Assembly (NCBI GenBank): GCA_958295915.1
Contig: OY282381.1
Coordinates: 1,386,722-1,450,721, forward strand
DNA length: 64,000 nt
Direction: 5' to 3'
Origin: an uncultured Caldilineaceae bacterium
GTDB lineage: Bacteria; Chloroflexota; Anaerolineae; Caldilineales; Caldilineaceae
Position 1 is the stretch's first letter. Each line of letters begins with the position of its first letter. Positions 16,756 to 25,695 of the stretch are shown here, piece after piece. The notes under the pieces are model-generated. The model searched no databases. It was not told the origin of the DNA and was given only the letters and a program-made list of their open reading frames with translations. Made by a program: the position numbers and the translations under genes.

Positions 16756-19700
16756 ATGCTGCAAGGGTTTGCGCGCATGACGACATACGGTACTTCAAGC
16801 GATTTGCCGAGCGACTACTCGCAGCGCGTCAAGAACGCCCGGGCGGTCAGAGGACTGACCCAGGCGCAGTTCGCCGGCCTCGTTGGTGTCTCCTTCGCCA
16901 CGGTCAATCGCTGGGAGAACGGGCAGACTCGTCCCAATAAACTGGCTTGGTCGCGCATTCTCGAACTCGAGAACTCGTCTGGCGGCTATAGGATCCGGGA
17001 GGCGCCGTCTGTTTCATACGAAGCGGCGCCGGCGTTCCAGAGTCTGGATTTTTCTGCCGACCCCGATGTTGTTTCGGCTGTCGCTGAGGCGCATCGTCTT
17101 ACGTACGGGCATCTATTCAATTCAGCGTTCGCAACTGAGACTTCACTGATCGATCCACTTCCTCACCAATACATTGCCGTATACCAGCGCATGCTCGATC
17201 AGTCTCCTCTCCGCTTCCTGCTGGCTGACGACGCGGGCGCGGGCAAGACGATTATGACCGGCCTGTACGCGCGCGAGATGCTGGCCCGCCGGCTTATCCG
17301 CCGCGTGCTCATCGTTCCGCCGGCTGGCTTGGTCGGCAACTGGGAGCAGGAGCTACGCAGTCTCTTCCGGCTCCAGTTCCGCATCGTCGGGGGCGCGGAC
17401 GCGCGAGCCGGCAATCCTTTCATTGGGCCCGAGAGCGACCGCCTGATCGTCAGCATGGACACGCTGGCCGGGGCCCGCATGTTTGGATGCCTCAAAAACC
17501 CGGAAACCGAACCCTACGATCTTGTCGTCTTCGACGAAGCCCACAAGCTGTCTGCGGACCGCGAACCGGACTTTCGGGTGCGCAAGACGGCCCGATACAG
17601 ACTTGCGGAGGCCATAGCCGGGGCCGACGTGGACGGCGAGCGTTGGGCGCTTCCTTGGTCGACCCGCCATCTGCTGCTGCTGACGGCAACGCCGCACATG
17701 GGTAAGGACTATCCCTATTATTTTTTGTGGCGTCTCTTGCTTCCCGACGCGCTCTCGACATACGACGCTTTCGCTGACTTTCCTGAGGCAGCGCGGCGCA
17801 GGCACTTTATCCGTCGCGCCAAGGAGGAGATGGTCCACTTCGATGAATCGCCGCTCTATCCCCAAAGACACTGCGGCACGCTGAGCTACGATCTCACGCA
17901 AGGGATCGAGAGCGAACAGGAGCTGTACGATGAAACGACCCACTACATCAAGGGCTATTATAACCGCGCGCGGTTTCTGAACCGGTCTGCCGCCCGGCTG
18001 GCGATGAGCGTCTTCCAGCGGCGGCTCGCCAGCTCCACCTACGCCCTCAGGCGCTCGTTCGAGCGGCGCAAAGAGAGGCTCGAGGGCATGATAGAGGACA
18101 TCCGGAGCGGACGCCTCACTGAGGAGCAGCTGGCCCGGCAACAGATGGGGCTTGACAACATCGACGACATCTTTGAAACGCAGACTGCTGATGAATACGC
18201 CGCAGGCGACGGCGAGCGCGAGCAACAGGAGGAGTTTGAGGACAAAATTCTGGCCGGCGCGGTTGCGGTCGATCTCGCTGAGCTGGAGGCGGAGCGTCTC
18301 AAGGTTGCGGAGCTGCTCGACAAAGCGCGGAATCTGGGCGCCAGAGGCGAGGAGTCCAAGTTCGAGAAACTCCGCGAAGTACTTCGCGACCCTGATTACG
18401 CTGATGAGAAGTTCATCATCTTCACCGAGCATCGCGATACGGCGCTCTTCCTGATTCGCAGGCTTGAAGGGCTCGGCTTCACCGGTCGGGTCGCCTTGAT
18501 CCATGGCGGCATGCCTTATCCGGAGCGCGAGCGACAGGTCGAGTTCTTTCGCAGGCCTACTGCGGAAAACGGCGCAAACTACCTTGTGGCGACCGATGCC
18601 GCGGGGGAGGGCATCAATCTCCAGTTCTGTTGGCTCATGGTGAACTACGATATCCCGTGGAATCCTGCCCGTCTGGAGCAGCGCATGGGCCGTATCCACC
18701 GATACGGCCAGACTCACGATCCGGTCATCATCGTCAACCTGGTGGCGGGCGCTACCCGCGAAGGCCGGGTACTGAAGACGCTGCTCGACAAGCTGGAAAC
18801 AGTTCGTCGCGAGCTTGGATCCGACAAGGTGTTTGACGTCATCGGCCGCCTGTTCGAGGATGTGTCGATGAAGAACTATCTTGAGCGGGCGGTCACAGGG
18901 GAGGATAACGAAGCTATGCGGCGTCTCGAAGGGAGCCTGACGCGAGAGCAGGTCCTGGCTCTGCGGGACAAGGAGCGTTCGCTCTACGGGGCGGGAGGCG
19001 AGGTTGCGCGGGCGTTGCCCCACCTTCGAGAGCAGGCCAGGCTGGAGGACTATCGACGGCTCATTCCTGGTTATGTGCGTCGATTTGTTGAAAAGACGGC
19101 GCCGCTGCTCGACTTGCGGATCGAGGGGGATGCGGAAGCCAGCTTCAGGCTGGCCCCGAACCGACCTGGCGCGCTCGATCCTCTGCTCGTTGCATTCGAG
19201 ATGTATCCTGAGAAGGCGCGCACTCATCTGAGCGTGCGCAGACCGCAGGCGCGCCAGAATGCTATCTGGGTGCATCCTGGGGAGCCGGTCTTCGAACGGC
19301 TTGTCGAGTCGGTCAGCGATCGGTATGGCAACGACGGGCTGAGGGGGGCTGTATTCATCGACCCTTACGCAAAAGAGGAGTATCTGTTTCACATTGCGCT
19401 GGTCTCTGTCGAACGGGGCCCCAATCAGAAGGGAACAAAACCGGCTGACAAGGCGCCTGTCCGCGCCGGGGGGAGCGGCGCGGGCGCGACGCTACTTGAT
19501 TTGCGGCTCGTCGGGCTGCGCCAGAGAGTGGATGGCGCTTCATTCGGTGTTGGCGCGATGCCGGAATCCAGGGCGCGCTCACAGCTCATTGAGGAGTGGC
19601 CGGTGGAGCATCTGCTTCTGCTCAAAGGCGCGCCGGACGTAGCGCCGGGTCAGTCGCCGCTTGCCGCCCTGGCGCGCCGCCTGGTAGCCGAGGCGGATGG

Positions 19701-20445
19701 ATTTGTGCGCGAGGATGTGATCGAGCGACTCGTGCAGTCGCAGCGGCAGCGTATTCTCGACGATCTACCCTCTCGCCTGGAGTTCAGCGGCCGCGGGTTT
19801 GACTTTCAAGCCGCTGAGCTTGCGGCGCGCCGGGCTCACCTCAACGAACGGGCCCGTGGCGGCGATCTGTATGCCAAGGGCGAACTTGCCAAGGTCAAGG
19901 AACGCCAGCGCAGCCTGACGGCGGCCCGCGCTCGTCGCCTGGCTGAACTACAGTCTGAAGCGGAGCGCGTCCGGCCTGGGGCGGTCGAGTTCCTCGTCCA
20001 TGCGCTGGTCGTGCCGGCACACGAGCCGGAGGATGTCGAACGCTTCGACGTTCAGGTGGAGTCCATGGCTATGGAGGTTGCAACCGCGTACGAGGAGCGC
20101 TTCGGCGCCCATGTTCAGGATGTTTCGCTACCTGAATTGGCGCGCCGCGCGGGTCTGCCGGACTGGCCGGGGTTCGATCTCCTGTCCTGCCATGCGGAGG
20201 GCCAACGTCGGCACATAGAGGTTAAGGGCCGCGCCCGTTCTGGCAGTGTTGAGGTAAGTGATAATGAGTGGGGGGCAGCCTGCAATCTTCGCAATGATTA
20301 CTGGCTGTACGTCGTCTTCGACTGCGCCACGCCTCACCCGCGCCTGGTGCGGGTGCGTGATCCGTTCGCCAAGCTGCTCGCCAACAGCCGCGAGTCGCAT
20401 ACATACAGCGTCCAGGCCGGGGCGCTCATCGCGGCTGCGGAATAA
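16756..20445 (+). CDS. XRE-HTH / SNF2-type helicase / DUF3883 fusion protein (defence-associated, DrmD-like)
   Basis: A 1229-residue protein. Residues ~20-72 form an XRE-type HTH (RVKNARAVRGLTQAQFAGLV, VSFATVNRWENGQTRP). The SNF2/SF2 core has Walker A ADDAGAGKT (157-165), DEAH at 260-263, LTATPHMGKD, and C-lobe motifs IFTEHRDTALFL and ATDAAGEGINLQF..RMGRIHRYGQ. A coiled-coil-rich region follows, then a DUF3883 domain near the end (LSCHAEGQRRHIEVKGRA, NEWGAACNLRNDYWLYVVFD) whose acidic-Lys motif resembles restriction-like nucleases. It probably translocates on DNA; the HTH suggests self-regulation or target recognition. It leads the five-gene operon. Confidence 0.85.
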   Translation: MLQGFARMTTYGTSSDLPSDYSQRVKNARAVRGLTQAQFAGLVGVSFATVNRWENGQTRPNKLAWSRILELENSSGGYRIREAPSVSYEAAPAFQSLDFSADPDVVSAVAEAHRLTYGHLFNSAFATETSLIDPLPHQYIAVYQRMLDQSPLRFLLADDAGAGKTIMTGLYAREMLARRLIRRVLIVPPAGLVGNWEQELRSLFRLQFRIVGGADARAGNPFIGPESDRLIVSMDTLAGARMFGCLKNPETEPYDLVVFDEAHKLSADREPDFRVRKTARYRLAEAIAGADVDGERWALPWSTRHLLLLTATPHMGKDYPYYFLWRLLLPDALSTYDAFADFPEAARRRHFIRRAKEEMVHFDESPLYPQRHCGTLSYDLTQGIESEQELYDETTHYIKGYYNRARFLNRSAARLAMSVFQRRLASSTYALRRSFERRKERLEGMIEDIRSGRLTEEQLARQQMGLDNIDDIFETQTADEYAAGDGEREQQEEFEDKILAGAVAVDLAELEAERLKVAELLDKARNLGARGEESKFEKLREVLRDPDYADEKFIIFTEHRDTALFLIRRLEGLGFTGRVALIHGGMPYPERERQVEFFRRPTAENGANYLVATDAAGEGINLQFCWLMVNYDIPWNPARLEQRMGRIHRYGQTHDPVIIVNLVAGATREGRVLKTLLDKLETVRRELGSDKVFDVIGRLFEDVSMKNYLERAVTGEDNEAMRRLEGSLTREQVLALRDKERSLYGAGGEVARALPHLREQARLEDYRRLIPGYVRRFVEKTAPLLDLRIEGDAEASFRLAPNRPGALDPLLVAFEMYPEKARTHLSVRRPQARQNAIWVHPGEPVFERLVESVSDRYGNDGLRGAVFIDPYAKEEYLFHIALVSVERGPNQKGTKPADKAPVRAGGSGAGATLLDLRLVGLRQRVDGASFGVGAMPESRARSQLIEEWPVEHLLLLKGAPDVAPGQSPLAALARRLVAEADGFVREDVIERLVQSQRQRILDDLPSRLEFSGRGFDFQAAELAARRAHLNERARGGDLYAKGELAKVKERQRSLTAARARRLAELQSEAERVRPGAVEFLVHALVVPAHEPEDVERFDVQVESMAMEVATAYEERFGAHVQDVSLPELARRAGLPDWPGFDLLSCHAEGQRRHIEVKGRARSGSVEVSDNEWGAACNLRNDYWLYVVFDCATPHPRLVRVRDPFAKLLANSRESHTYSVQAGALIAAAE

Positions 20446-20454
20446 GACTGTGAT

Positions 20455-20605
20455 TTTTCTGATTCGGATGATGGCAGGATAGATCATGGGCTATTCTGGA
20501 TGATCAGGTGAATTATGGGCTGGAGAGGCCAATATGCTGAAGTGTATATATAATATCTGAATCGGGATTATCAGGATGGAAGGATTAGCAGGATGATAAA
20601 CGATG
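20455..20605. repeat. R2-family repeats between helicase and methyltransferase
   Basis: Two R2 fragments: GATGATGGCAGGATAGATCA (20468-20487), and a longer one at 20557-20603 beginning CTGAATCGGGATTATCAGG and ending GCAGGATGAT. The second aligns base for base with 53639-53682. The 200-bp spacer holds no gene. Confidence 0.7.
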
Positions 20606-20645
20606 AGCCGAATCCCAGGGTAGCTGCCTGGCGGACGGAATCGCC

Positions 20646-23600
20646 ATGACTACCCATGACAAACGCCTTATCGAGGTGGCCTTCCCGTTGAAGCAGACGT
20701 CGCTCGACTCTGTTCACGAGAAGAATGTGCGGCATGGGCATATCTCCACGCTGCATATCTGGCCGGCGCGGAGACCGCTGGCAGCCGCACGCGCCGCTCT
20801 GATCGCCACGCTGCTGCCCGACCCCGGCGACCCAGAAAAGCGCAAGGCTATCCTGGAACGCATGGCCGGCCGCATCGTCGAAAAAACCGAACGCCGACGC
20901 CTGGACGGACGCACGGTGGAGAAGGTCAGGGAGGAGACGAGCGGCGGCATCCTTCACTGGGGGCGCGAGCATGGCCCCGATCTGCAGTGGTTCCGCGACG
21001 AAATCCGCAAGGCATACGGAGGCCGCGCGCCCAAGGTGCTCGACCCGTTCGCCGGCGGCGGCGCGATTCCGCTCGAAGCCATGCGCCTGGGCTGCGATGT
21101 GACGGCCATGGACATCAACCCGGTGGCCTGGTTCATCCTCAAGTGCACTCTCGAATATCCCCAGAAGCTCGCCGGTCAGACCAGACCGTTGCCAGAGTTC
21201 GCGCTGGCGGATCGCCAGTTCATGGAGGCCTTCCTGAAGGATAAGGGGTTCAAGGGCGCCGGCCTGCGCGCATGCCTGGAGCGGCTCGGACATGGCGACG
21301 ACAGCGAAATCCAGCTCGACCTCATACGGCGCGACGATCCGCTACTCGAGGCAGACCTGGCCTGGCACGTGCGCGCCTGGGGCCGCTGGGCGCTGGCCAG
21401 GGCGCGTAAACAGTTGGCTTCCTACTATCCGACCTATGCCGATTTCGATCAGGATTTACGGAGTAACAGGAAGAGGCAGGATAGATCCCGCCCTGTTTTC
21501 GGGCCGGCGACGCCCGGCAGCGAGGATGAGACACGCCCTATGCGGCTCCTGGAGGTCGATGAAGAGGGCGTGCCGCAGATCGACCCGCTCAATGCCGAGT
21601 TTGACGACGCCTATCTGCGGGAGCCGCGCAATCCGCGCTGGATCGCCAAGCCCACGGTCGCCTATCTCTGGGCGCGCAGCGTGACATGCAAGCAGTGCCG
21701 CGCCGCGCTGCCTCTGCTCAAGACGCGCTGGCTGTGCAAGAAGGAGCGAAAACGCGTGCTGCTGACGATGAAGCCGAACCCCGAGCGCACAGGCGTCGTC
21801 TTCGGCGTGCAGGCGGACGCGCCCCACATCGGCGGCAACGCGGCCCAGCGGCGGGAACATGATAAGCGCAGCGGCGCGGGGACTATGTCGCGCGCCGGCG
21901 CGACCTGCCCCTGTTGCGGCATCATTATGACCAGGCAGGATATCCGCCTCGAAGGGCGGGCCGGACGACTGGGCGCGATGATGACAGCCGTTGTGGTCAA
22001 TGGGCCGCAGGGCAAGGAGTACCGGCTGCCTACGGAGCGCGAACGCGCAGTGGCGGATGTGACAGAGGAACAGCTTCAGGCGCTCTACGCTGACATTCCG
22101 TTTGGATTGCCAGAAGAACCGACGCCCAAGGCAGGAAGCGGTGCATCGCGTGCGTTCTCGGTGGACGGCTACGGGATCGACACGTGGCGCAAGCTGTTTA
22201 CGAACCGGCAGCTGCTTGCGCTTGGAGAGTTCGTTAGAACAATACGCGAGGCAGGACAGGCTGTACATCGACATTGTGACAACCAGGACTGGGAGCAAGC
22301 AATACTCGGTATTCTCACATGTGGTTTCGATCGAATGCTCGACTTCAACTCGACGGGACTGTCTTGGATCACAAGCGTCGAGGCAATCCGCAACGTCTTC
22401 GCCCGCTATGCGTTGCCGATATGCTGGGATTACTCCGAATCCGCACCCGCTAATGATGTACGCGGAGGATGGCAAATGTGTATTGACGCTGTCTGTAAAG
22501 CCTTGGAGACGGCGACAGGAGCGACAAATCGACTCGCCCCCGTTCCCAGAGCAATGATCGGAAGCGCTTTGACCACAGAACACTCAGATACCTTTGACGT
22601 AATCGTGACCGATCCCCCATACTACGATGCAATTCCATACTCAGATTTGATGGACTATTTCTATGTTTGGGCCAGGAGAACTGTCGGAGACACCTCCAGC
22701 GAGTTCAGCAATGCCTTTTCTAGTTTCCTTGGCCCCAAGTGGGACAACGACCTTTCTGACGGCGAGCTGATTGACGATGCCAGCCGGTTTAATGGTGATC
22801 GATCTGCATCAAAGGAAAGTTACGAGCGAGGCATGGCCGAAGCGTTTCGGCGTTGTTCGGAAAGCCTAAACGACGACGGTCGGTTGGTAATCGTATTCGC
22901 CAACAAGCAACCCGATGCCTGGGAGACGCTGGTAGCCGCCCTCATCCGGGCCGGCTTCGTCGTGAATGGAAGCTGGCCAGTTCAAACGGAACAAGCTGCT
23001 CGCATGCGCGCACAGACATCAGCAGCCTTAGCGTCATCGATCTGGCTGGTCTGCAAGAAGCGCCCGCCAGCCCGCCCCGGCTGGGACAGCGCCGTCCTCA
23101 ATGAGATGCGCCAGAATATCACCCAGCAGCTGCGCGATTTCTGGGACGCAGGCATTCGCGGGCCAGACTTCGTGTGGGCCGCGACCGGGCCGGCCCTGGA
23201 AGCTTTCAGCAAGTACCCGGTGGTCAAGAAGGCCAATGCCCCCAACCAGCTGATGTCCGTTTCAGAGTTCCTGCGCGAGGTGCGGCGCATGGTGGTCGAT
23301 TTCGTGGTCGGGCGCGTGCTGACCAGTGACGGCGAGCAAGATGTGAGCGGGCTCGACGATGTGACTACCTACTATCTGCTGCACCGCCACGATTTCGGTA
23401 TGGGCGAGGCGCCGGTCGGCGGCTGCATCCTCTACGCGCTGTCGTGCAATCTCTCCGACTCGGCCCTGGCGAATCAGTATGACCTGTTGGATCGAGCGGG
23501 CAAGAGAGGGGCCGGCGACGAGATCGAAGACAGTGGCATGGCCGAGGAAGAGGCAGCGGCGATGGGCAGCGGCGGCGCCAAGGTAAAGCTCAAGCCATGG

Positions 23601-23897
23601 AACCGGCGCCGGGGCCGTCATCTCGGGCTTGAAGGGCCAGCCGGGCGGCCCGCGCCTCTGATCGATCAGGTTCACAAGCTGATGCATCTCTGGCGCGCGG
23701 GGGATCAGGTCAAGGTCGACGATTATCTCGACAGGCGCGGCCTGCAGCGCAATGCTCTGTTCGTTCAGATTCTGCAGGCGCTTATCGAGCTGGCCGTGGC
23801 CGGCTCCGACGAGCGGGCCGTTCTCGAAGCTCTGAGCAATCATGTCGCCGCGCGCGGGGATGTGGGCGCGGCGCGTCAGAGGCGGCTTCAACTTTGA
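20646..23897 (+). CDS. DUF1156 DNA methyltransferase (defence-associated)
   Basis: A 1083-residue protein with the N-terminal DUF1156 signature (RLIEVAFPLKQTSLDSVHEK and HISTLHIWPARRPLAAARA). The SAM-binding motif LDPFAGGGAIPLEAMRLG spans about 132-149, with AMDINPVAW as the acidic loop. The catalytic DPPY at 656-659 (TDPPYYDAIPYSDLMDYFY) indicates N6-adenine or N4-cytosine methylation. CxxC pairs around residues 350-430 suggest zinc binding. Large DUF1156 methylases typically travel with DUF499 ATPases and SNF2 helicases, as here. Residues ~267-281 are encoded by a dispersed repeat (21443-21490). The 3' end (CTT TGA) overlaps a TTG that opens the next frame. Confidence 0.85.
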   Translation: MTTHDKRLIEVAFPLKQTSLDSVHEKNVRHGHISTLHIWPARRPLAAARAALIATLLPDPGDPEKRKAILERMAGRIVEKTERRRLDGRTVEKVREETSGGILHWGREHGPDLQWFRDEIRKAYGGRAPKVLDPFAGGGAIPLEAMRLGCDVTAMDINPVAWFILKCTLEYPQKLAGQTRPLPEFALADRQFMEAFLKDKGFKGAGLRACLERLGHGDDSEIQLDLIRRDDPLLEADLAWHVRAWGRWALARARKQLASYYPTYADFDQDLRSNRKRQDRSRPVFGPATPGSEDETRPMRLLEVDEEGVPQIDPLNAEFDDAYLREPRNPRWIAKPTVAYLWARSVTCKQCRAALPLLKTRWLCKKERKRVLLTMKPNPERTGVVFGVQADAPHIGGNAAQRREHDKRSGAGTMSRAGATCPCCGIIMTRQDIRLEGRAGRLGAMMTAVVVNGPQGKEYRLPTERERAVADVTEEQLQALYADIPFGLPEEPTPKAGSGASRAFSVDGYGIDTWRKLFTNRQLLALGEFVRTIREAGQAVHRHCDNQDWEQAILGILTCGFDRMLDFNSTGLSWITSVEAIRNVFARYALPICWDYSESAPANDVRGGWQMCIDAVCKALETATGATNRLAPVPRAMIGSALTTEHSDTFDVIVTDPPYYDAIPYSDLMDYFYVWARRTVGDTSSEFSNAFSSFLGPKWDNDLSDGELIDDASRFNGDRSASKESYERGMAEAFRRCSESLNDDGRLVIVFANKQPDAWETLVAALIRAGFVVNGSWPVQTEQAARMRAQTSAALASSIWLVCKKRPPARPGWDSAVLNEMRQNITQQLRDFWDAGIRGPDFVWAATGPALEAFSKYPVVKKANAPNQLMSVSEFLREVRRMVVDFVVGRVLTSDGEQDVSGLDDVTTYYLLHRHDFGMGEAPVGGCILYALSCNLSDSALANQYDLLDRAGKRGAGDEIEDSGMAEEEAAAMGSGGAKVKLKPWNRRRGRHLGLEGPAGRPAPLIDQVHKLMHLWRAGDQVKVDDYLDRRGLQRNALFVQILQALIELAVAGSDERAVLEALSNHVAARGDVGAARQRRLQL
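21443..21490 (+). repeat. R2 repeat copy inside the methyltransferase coding sequence
   Basis: GATCAGGATTTACGGAGTAA followed by CAGGAAGAGGCAGGATAGATCC aligns with the intergenic copy at 943-988 over about 45 bases with few differences. It is read in frame as DQDLRSNRKRQDRS, between the otherwise family-like YPTYADF and the later PMRLLEVDEEGVP. Confidence 0.75.
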
Positions 23898-23907
23898 AAT
23901 GTAACAT

Positions 23908-24041
23908 ATTGGTTCAAAGAAACAACGCAAGGGCGCAAGGGCGCAAGGGCGCAAAGGACGCAATGAACACCCAGAAGTCCCTGGCGGCTTGGCACCTTGG
24001 CGTTCATTGGTTCAAAGAAACAACGCAAGGGCGCAAAGAAC
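23908..24041 (+). repeat. R3a direct repeats upstream of the first ATPase gene
   Basis: One full copy (23908-24005) and one truncated copy (24006-24041) of a repeat built from ATTGGTTCAAAGAAACAACG, GCAAGGGCGCAA runs, AATGAACACCCAGAAGTC and CTTGGCGTT. The same unit returns at 25354-25569 after the ATPase gene, in the same orientation. Confidence 0.9.
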
Positions 24042-24052
24042 GTGGAGATACC

Positions 24053-25342
24053 ATGATCACTTCACTGCGGCTCGTCAATTTCAAGAATTTCGCCGATGAG
24101 ACGCTGCGCGTCGGCCCGTTCACCGTTATCGTCGGCGCCAACGCTAGCGGCAAGAGCAATATCCGCGACGCATTTCGCTTCCTGCACGGCATCGGCCGCG
24201 GCTATACGCTGGCGGAGATCATCGGCGGGCAATATGGCGGCGGCGGCCAGAGCGAATGGGCAGAGATTCGCGGCGCAATGAAGGAGATCATCCGTTTCGG
24301 CCAACCTGCGTTCTCCCTTCAGGTCAAGATGGAGAACCTTGCGTATACGATCGAGGTCGGCCGCAATGAAGCGAGAAATGGCGCATTCCAGGTTACAAGA
24401 GAAACACTCGAAGCTGGAAGCAGGACGATCTACACGAGCCATCCGGGCGAGGGCGACCCCGTTTATGCGCAAGGTGACGATACGCGCCTGGTGCTGCACA
24501 TGGAAAAGATCAGTTTACAGAGGGCATACGACCGTCAATTCGTACAGGGGAACTACGCCCGGCGAATCATGGTGAGACCAGACCAGCCAGCCCTGACACA
24601 GATTCGAGAACACCGGAGGGTCTTGAGGGCTCACAAGGAGTACGCCGAGCAAGCCATCAAAGTCCTTGCTAACATGCGTTTCCTGGATCTGGATCTGAAT
24701 CGAATGCGGCGGGCCTCTTTCTCTGGCCAGATCGCATTGGGCGATGGCGGCGAGAACTTGCCGACAGTGTTGCAGGCGATCTGCGCTGACCCGCAGCGTG
24801 AGAAGATTTTGACTGAATGGCTCCGCGAGTTGACGCCAATGGATGTGCGGGGCTTCGAGTTTCCGACCGACTCGCTCAGCGGCCGGGTCCAGCTTGTCTT
24901 GCGGGAGGCGAACGATAGACAGGTGTCTGCATACGCCGCGTCGGACGGCACGCTGCGTTTCCTCGCTATGCTGGCCGCGCTGCTCGGGCCGAATCCGCAT
25001 CGCCTCTATATGTTCGAGGAGATCGACAACGGCATTCACCCCGCGCGAGTGCAGCTGCTGATCGACCTGATCGAAGGGCAGACGGCAAAGGGCGCGAGCC
25101 AAGTGGTCACCACCACCCATTCGCCAGACTTGTTGACTATCATCAACGACGACACGTTCGAGAACACATCTGTTGTCGGCCGTCTGGACGATGCGGACGA
25201 GGCCATCATTCGTCCTGTTGCCGAACTGCCAAAGGCCGGGGCATTGCGCAAGTCCCAGGGGCTGGGCAGGCTCCTTGCCGGCGGGTGGATGGAGGACGCG
25301 CTCGCCTTTACTGAAGGGGATAACGACGAGGAGGGAAAGTGA
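24053..25342 (+). CDS. SMC/RecF-like AAA ATPase (AAA_21 type)
   Basis: A 429-residue protein starting MITSLRLVNFKNFADETL. Walker A is GANASGKS at 28-35, the signature-like segment is AASDGTLRFLAMLAAL near 295-310, Walker B is LYMFEEIDN at 318-326, and the H-loop is TTTHSPDLL. Such ATPases often pair with a nuclease or a small TOPRIM-like partner in defence operons; no such partner follows here. ATG 24053 with GGAG was chosen. The frame is open from a TTG at 23894 that overlaps the methyltransferase stop, so a version with a repeat-encoded N-terminus is possible. Direct R3a repeats flank the gene on both sides. Confidence 0.8.
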   Translation: MITSLRLVNFKNFADETLRVGPFTVIVGANASGKSNIRDAFRFLHGIGRGYTLAEIIGGQYGGGGQSEWAEIRGAMKEIIRFGQPAFSLQVKMENLAYTIEVGRNEARNGAFQVTRETLEAGSRTIYTSHPGEGDPVYAQGDDTRLVLHMEKISLQRAYDRQFVQGNYARRIMVRPDQPALTQIREHRRVLRAHKEYAEQAIKVLANMRFLDLDLNRMRRASFSGQIALGDGGENLPTVLQAICADPQREKILTEWLRELTPMDVRGFEFPTDSLSGRVQLVLREANDRQVSAYAASDGTLRFLAMLAALLGPNPHRLYMFEEIDNGIHPARVQLLIDLIEGQTAKGASQVVTTTHSPDLLTIINDDTFENTSVVGRLDDADEAIIRPVAELPKAGALRKSQGLGRLLAGGWMEDALAFTEGDNDEEGK

Positions 25343-25353
25343 AGGTTCGTTGC

Positions 25354-25569
25354 ATTGGTTCAAAGAAACAACGCAATGACGCAATGACGCAAAGAACGCA
25401 ATGAACACCCAGAAGTCCTGGCGACTTGGCGTTGCATTGGTTCAAAGAAACAACGCAATGACGCAAGGGCGCAATGAACGCAATGAACACCCCAGAAGTC
25501 CTGGCGACTTGGCGTTGCATTGGTTACAAGAAAAACAACGCAATGACGCAATGAACACCCAGAAAGCAT
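25354..25569 (+). repeat. R3a direct repeats downstream of the first ATPase gene
   Basis: Copies at 25354-25435 (82 bp), 25436-25518 (83 bp) and a partial one at 25519-25569, each starting ATTGGTT(C/A)AAAGAAA(A)CAACGC. They match the copies at 23908-24041. The remaining ~125 bp before the second ATPase show nothing else. Confidence 0.92.
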
Positions 25570-25695
25570 AGTGCCTTTATATGAATTCGCATGAAATGTG
25601 GGCGTTGAGGAGAGAGGGAAGAGAAGGGGGGAGAGAGAAACAGCCTCTCACTTCTCACTTCGACTCTCTCGCTTCCAGTCAATAAGGATCGCGAA

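Noticed and set aside
17353..19392. Long open frame on the minus strand inside the helicase gene
   Set aside because: It is antisense to a clear SNF2 helicase with all motifs; codon pattern and lack of family features mark it as a shadow of a GC-rich gene. The same applies to 27851-29647 opposite DUF499 and 21456-22583 opposite the methyltransferase.
23908..25569. Possible CRISPR-like or coding repeats in the GCAATGACGCAA stretches
   Set aside because: Units are long, imperfect and without distinct spacers. Frames through them are low complexity. They are dispersed repeats.
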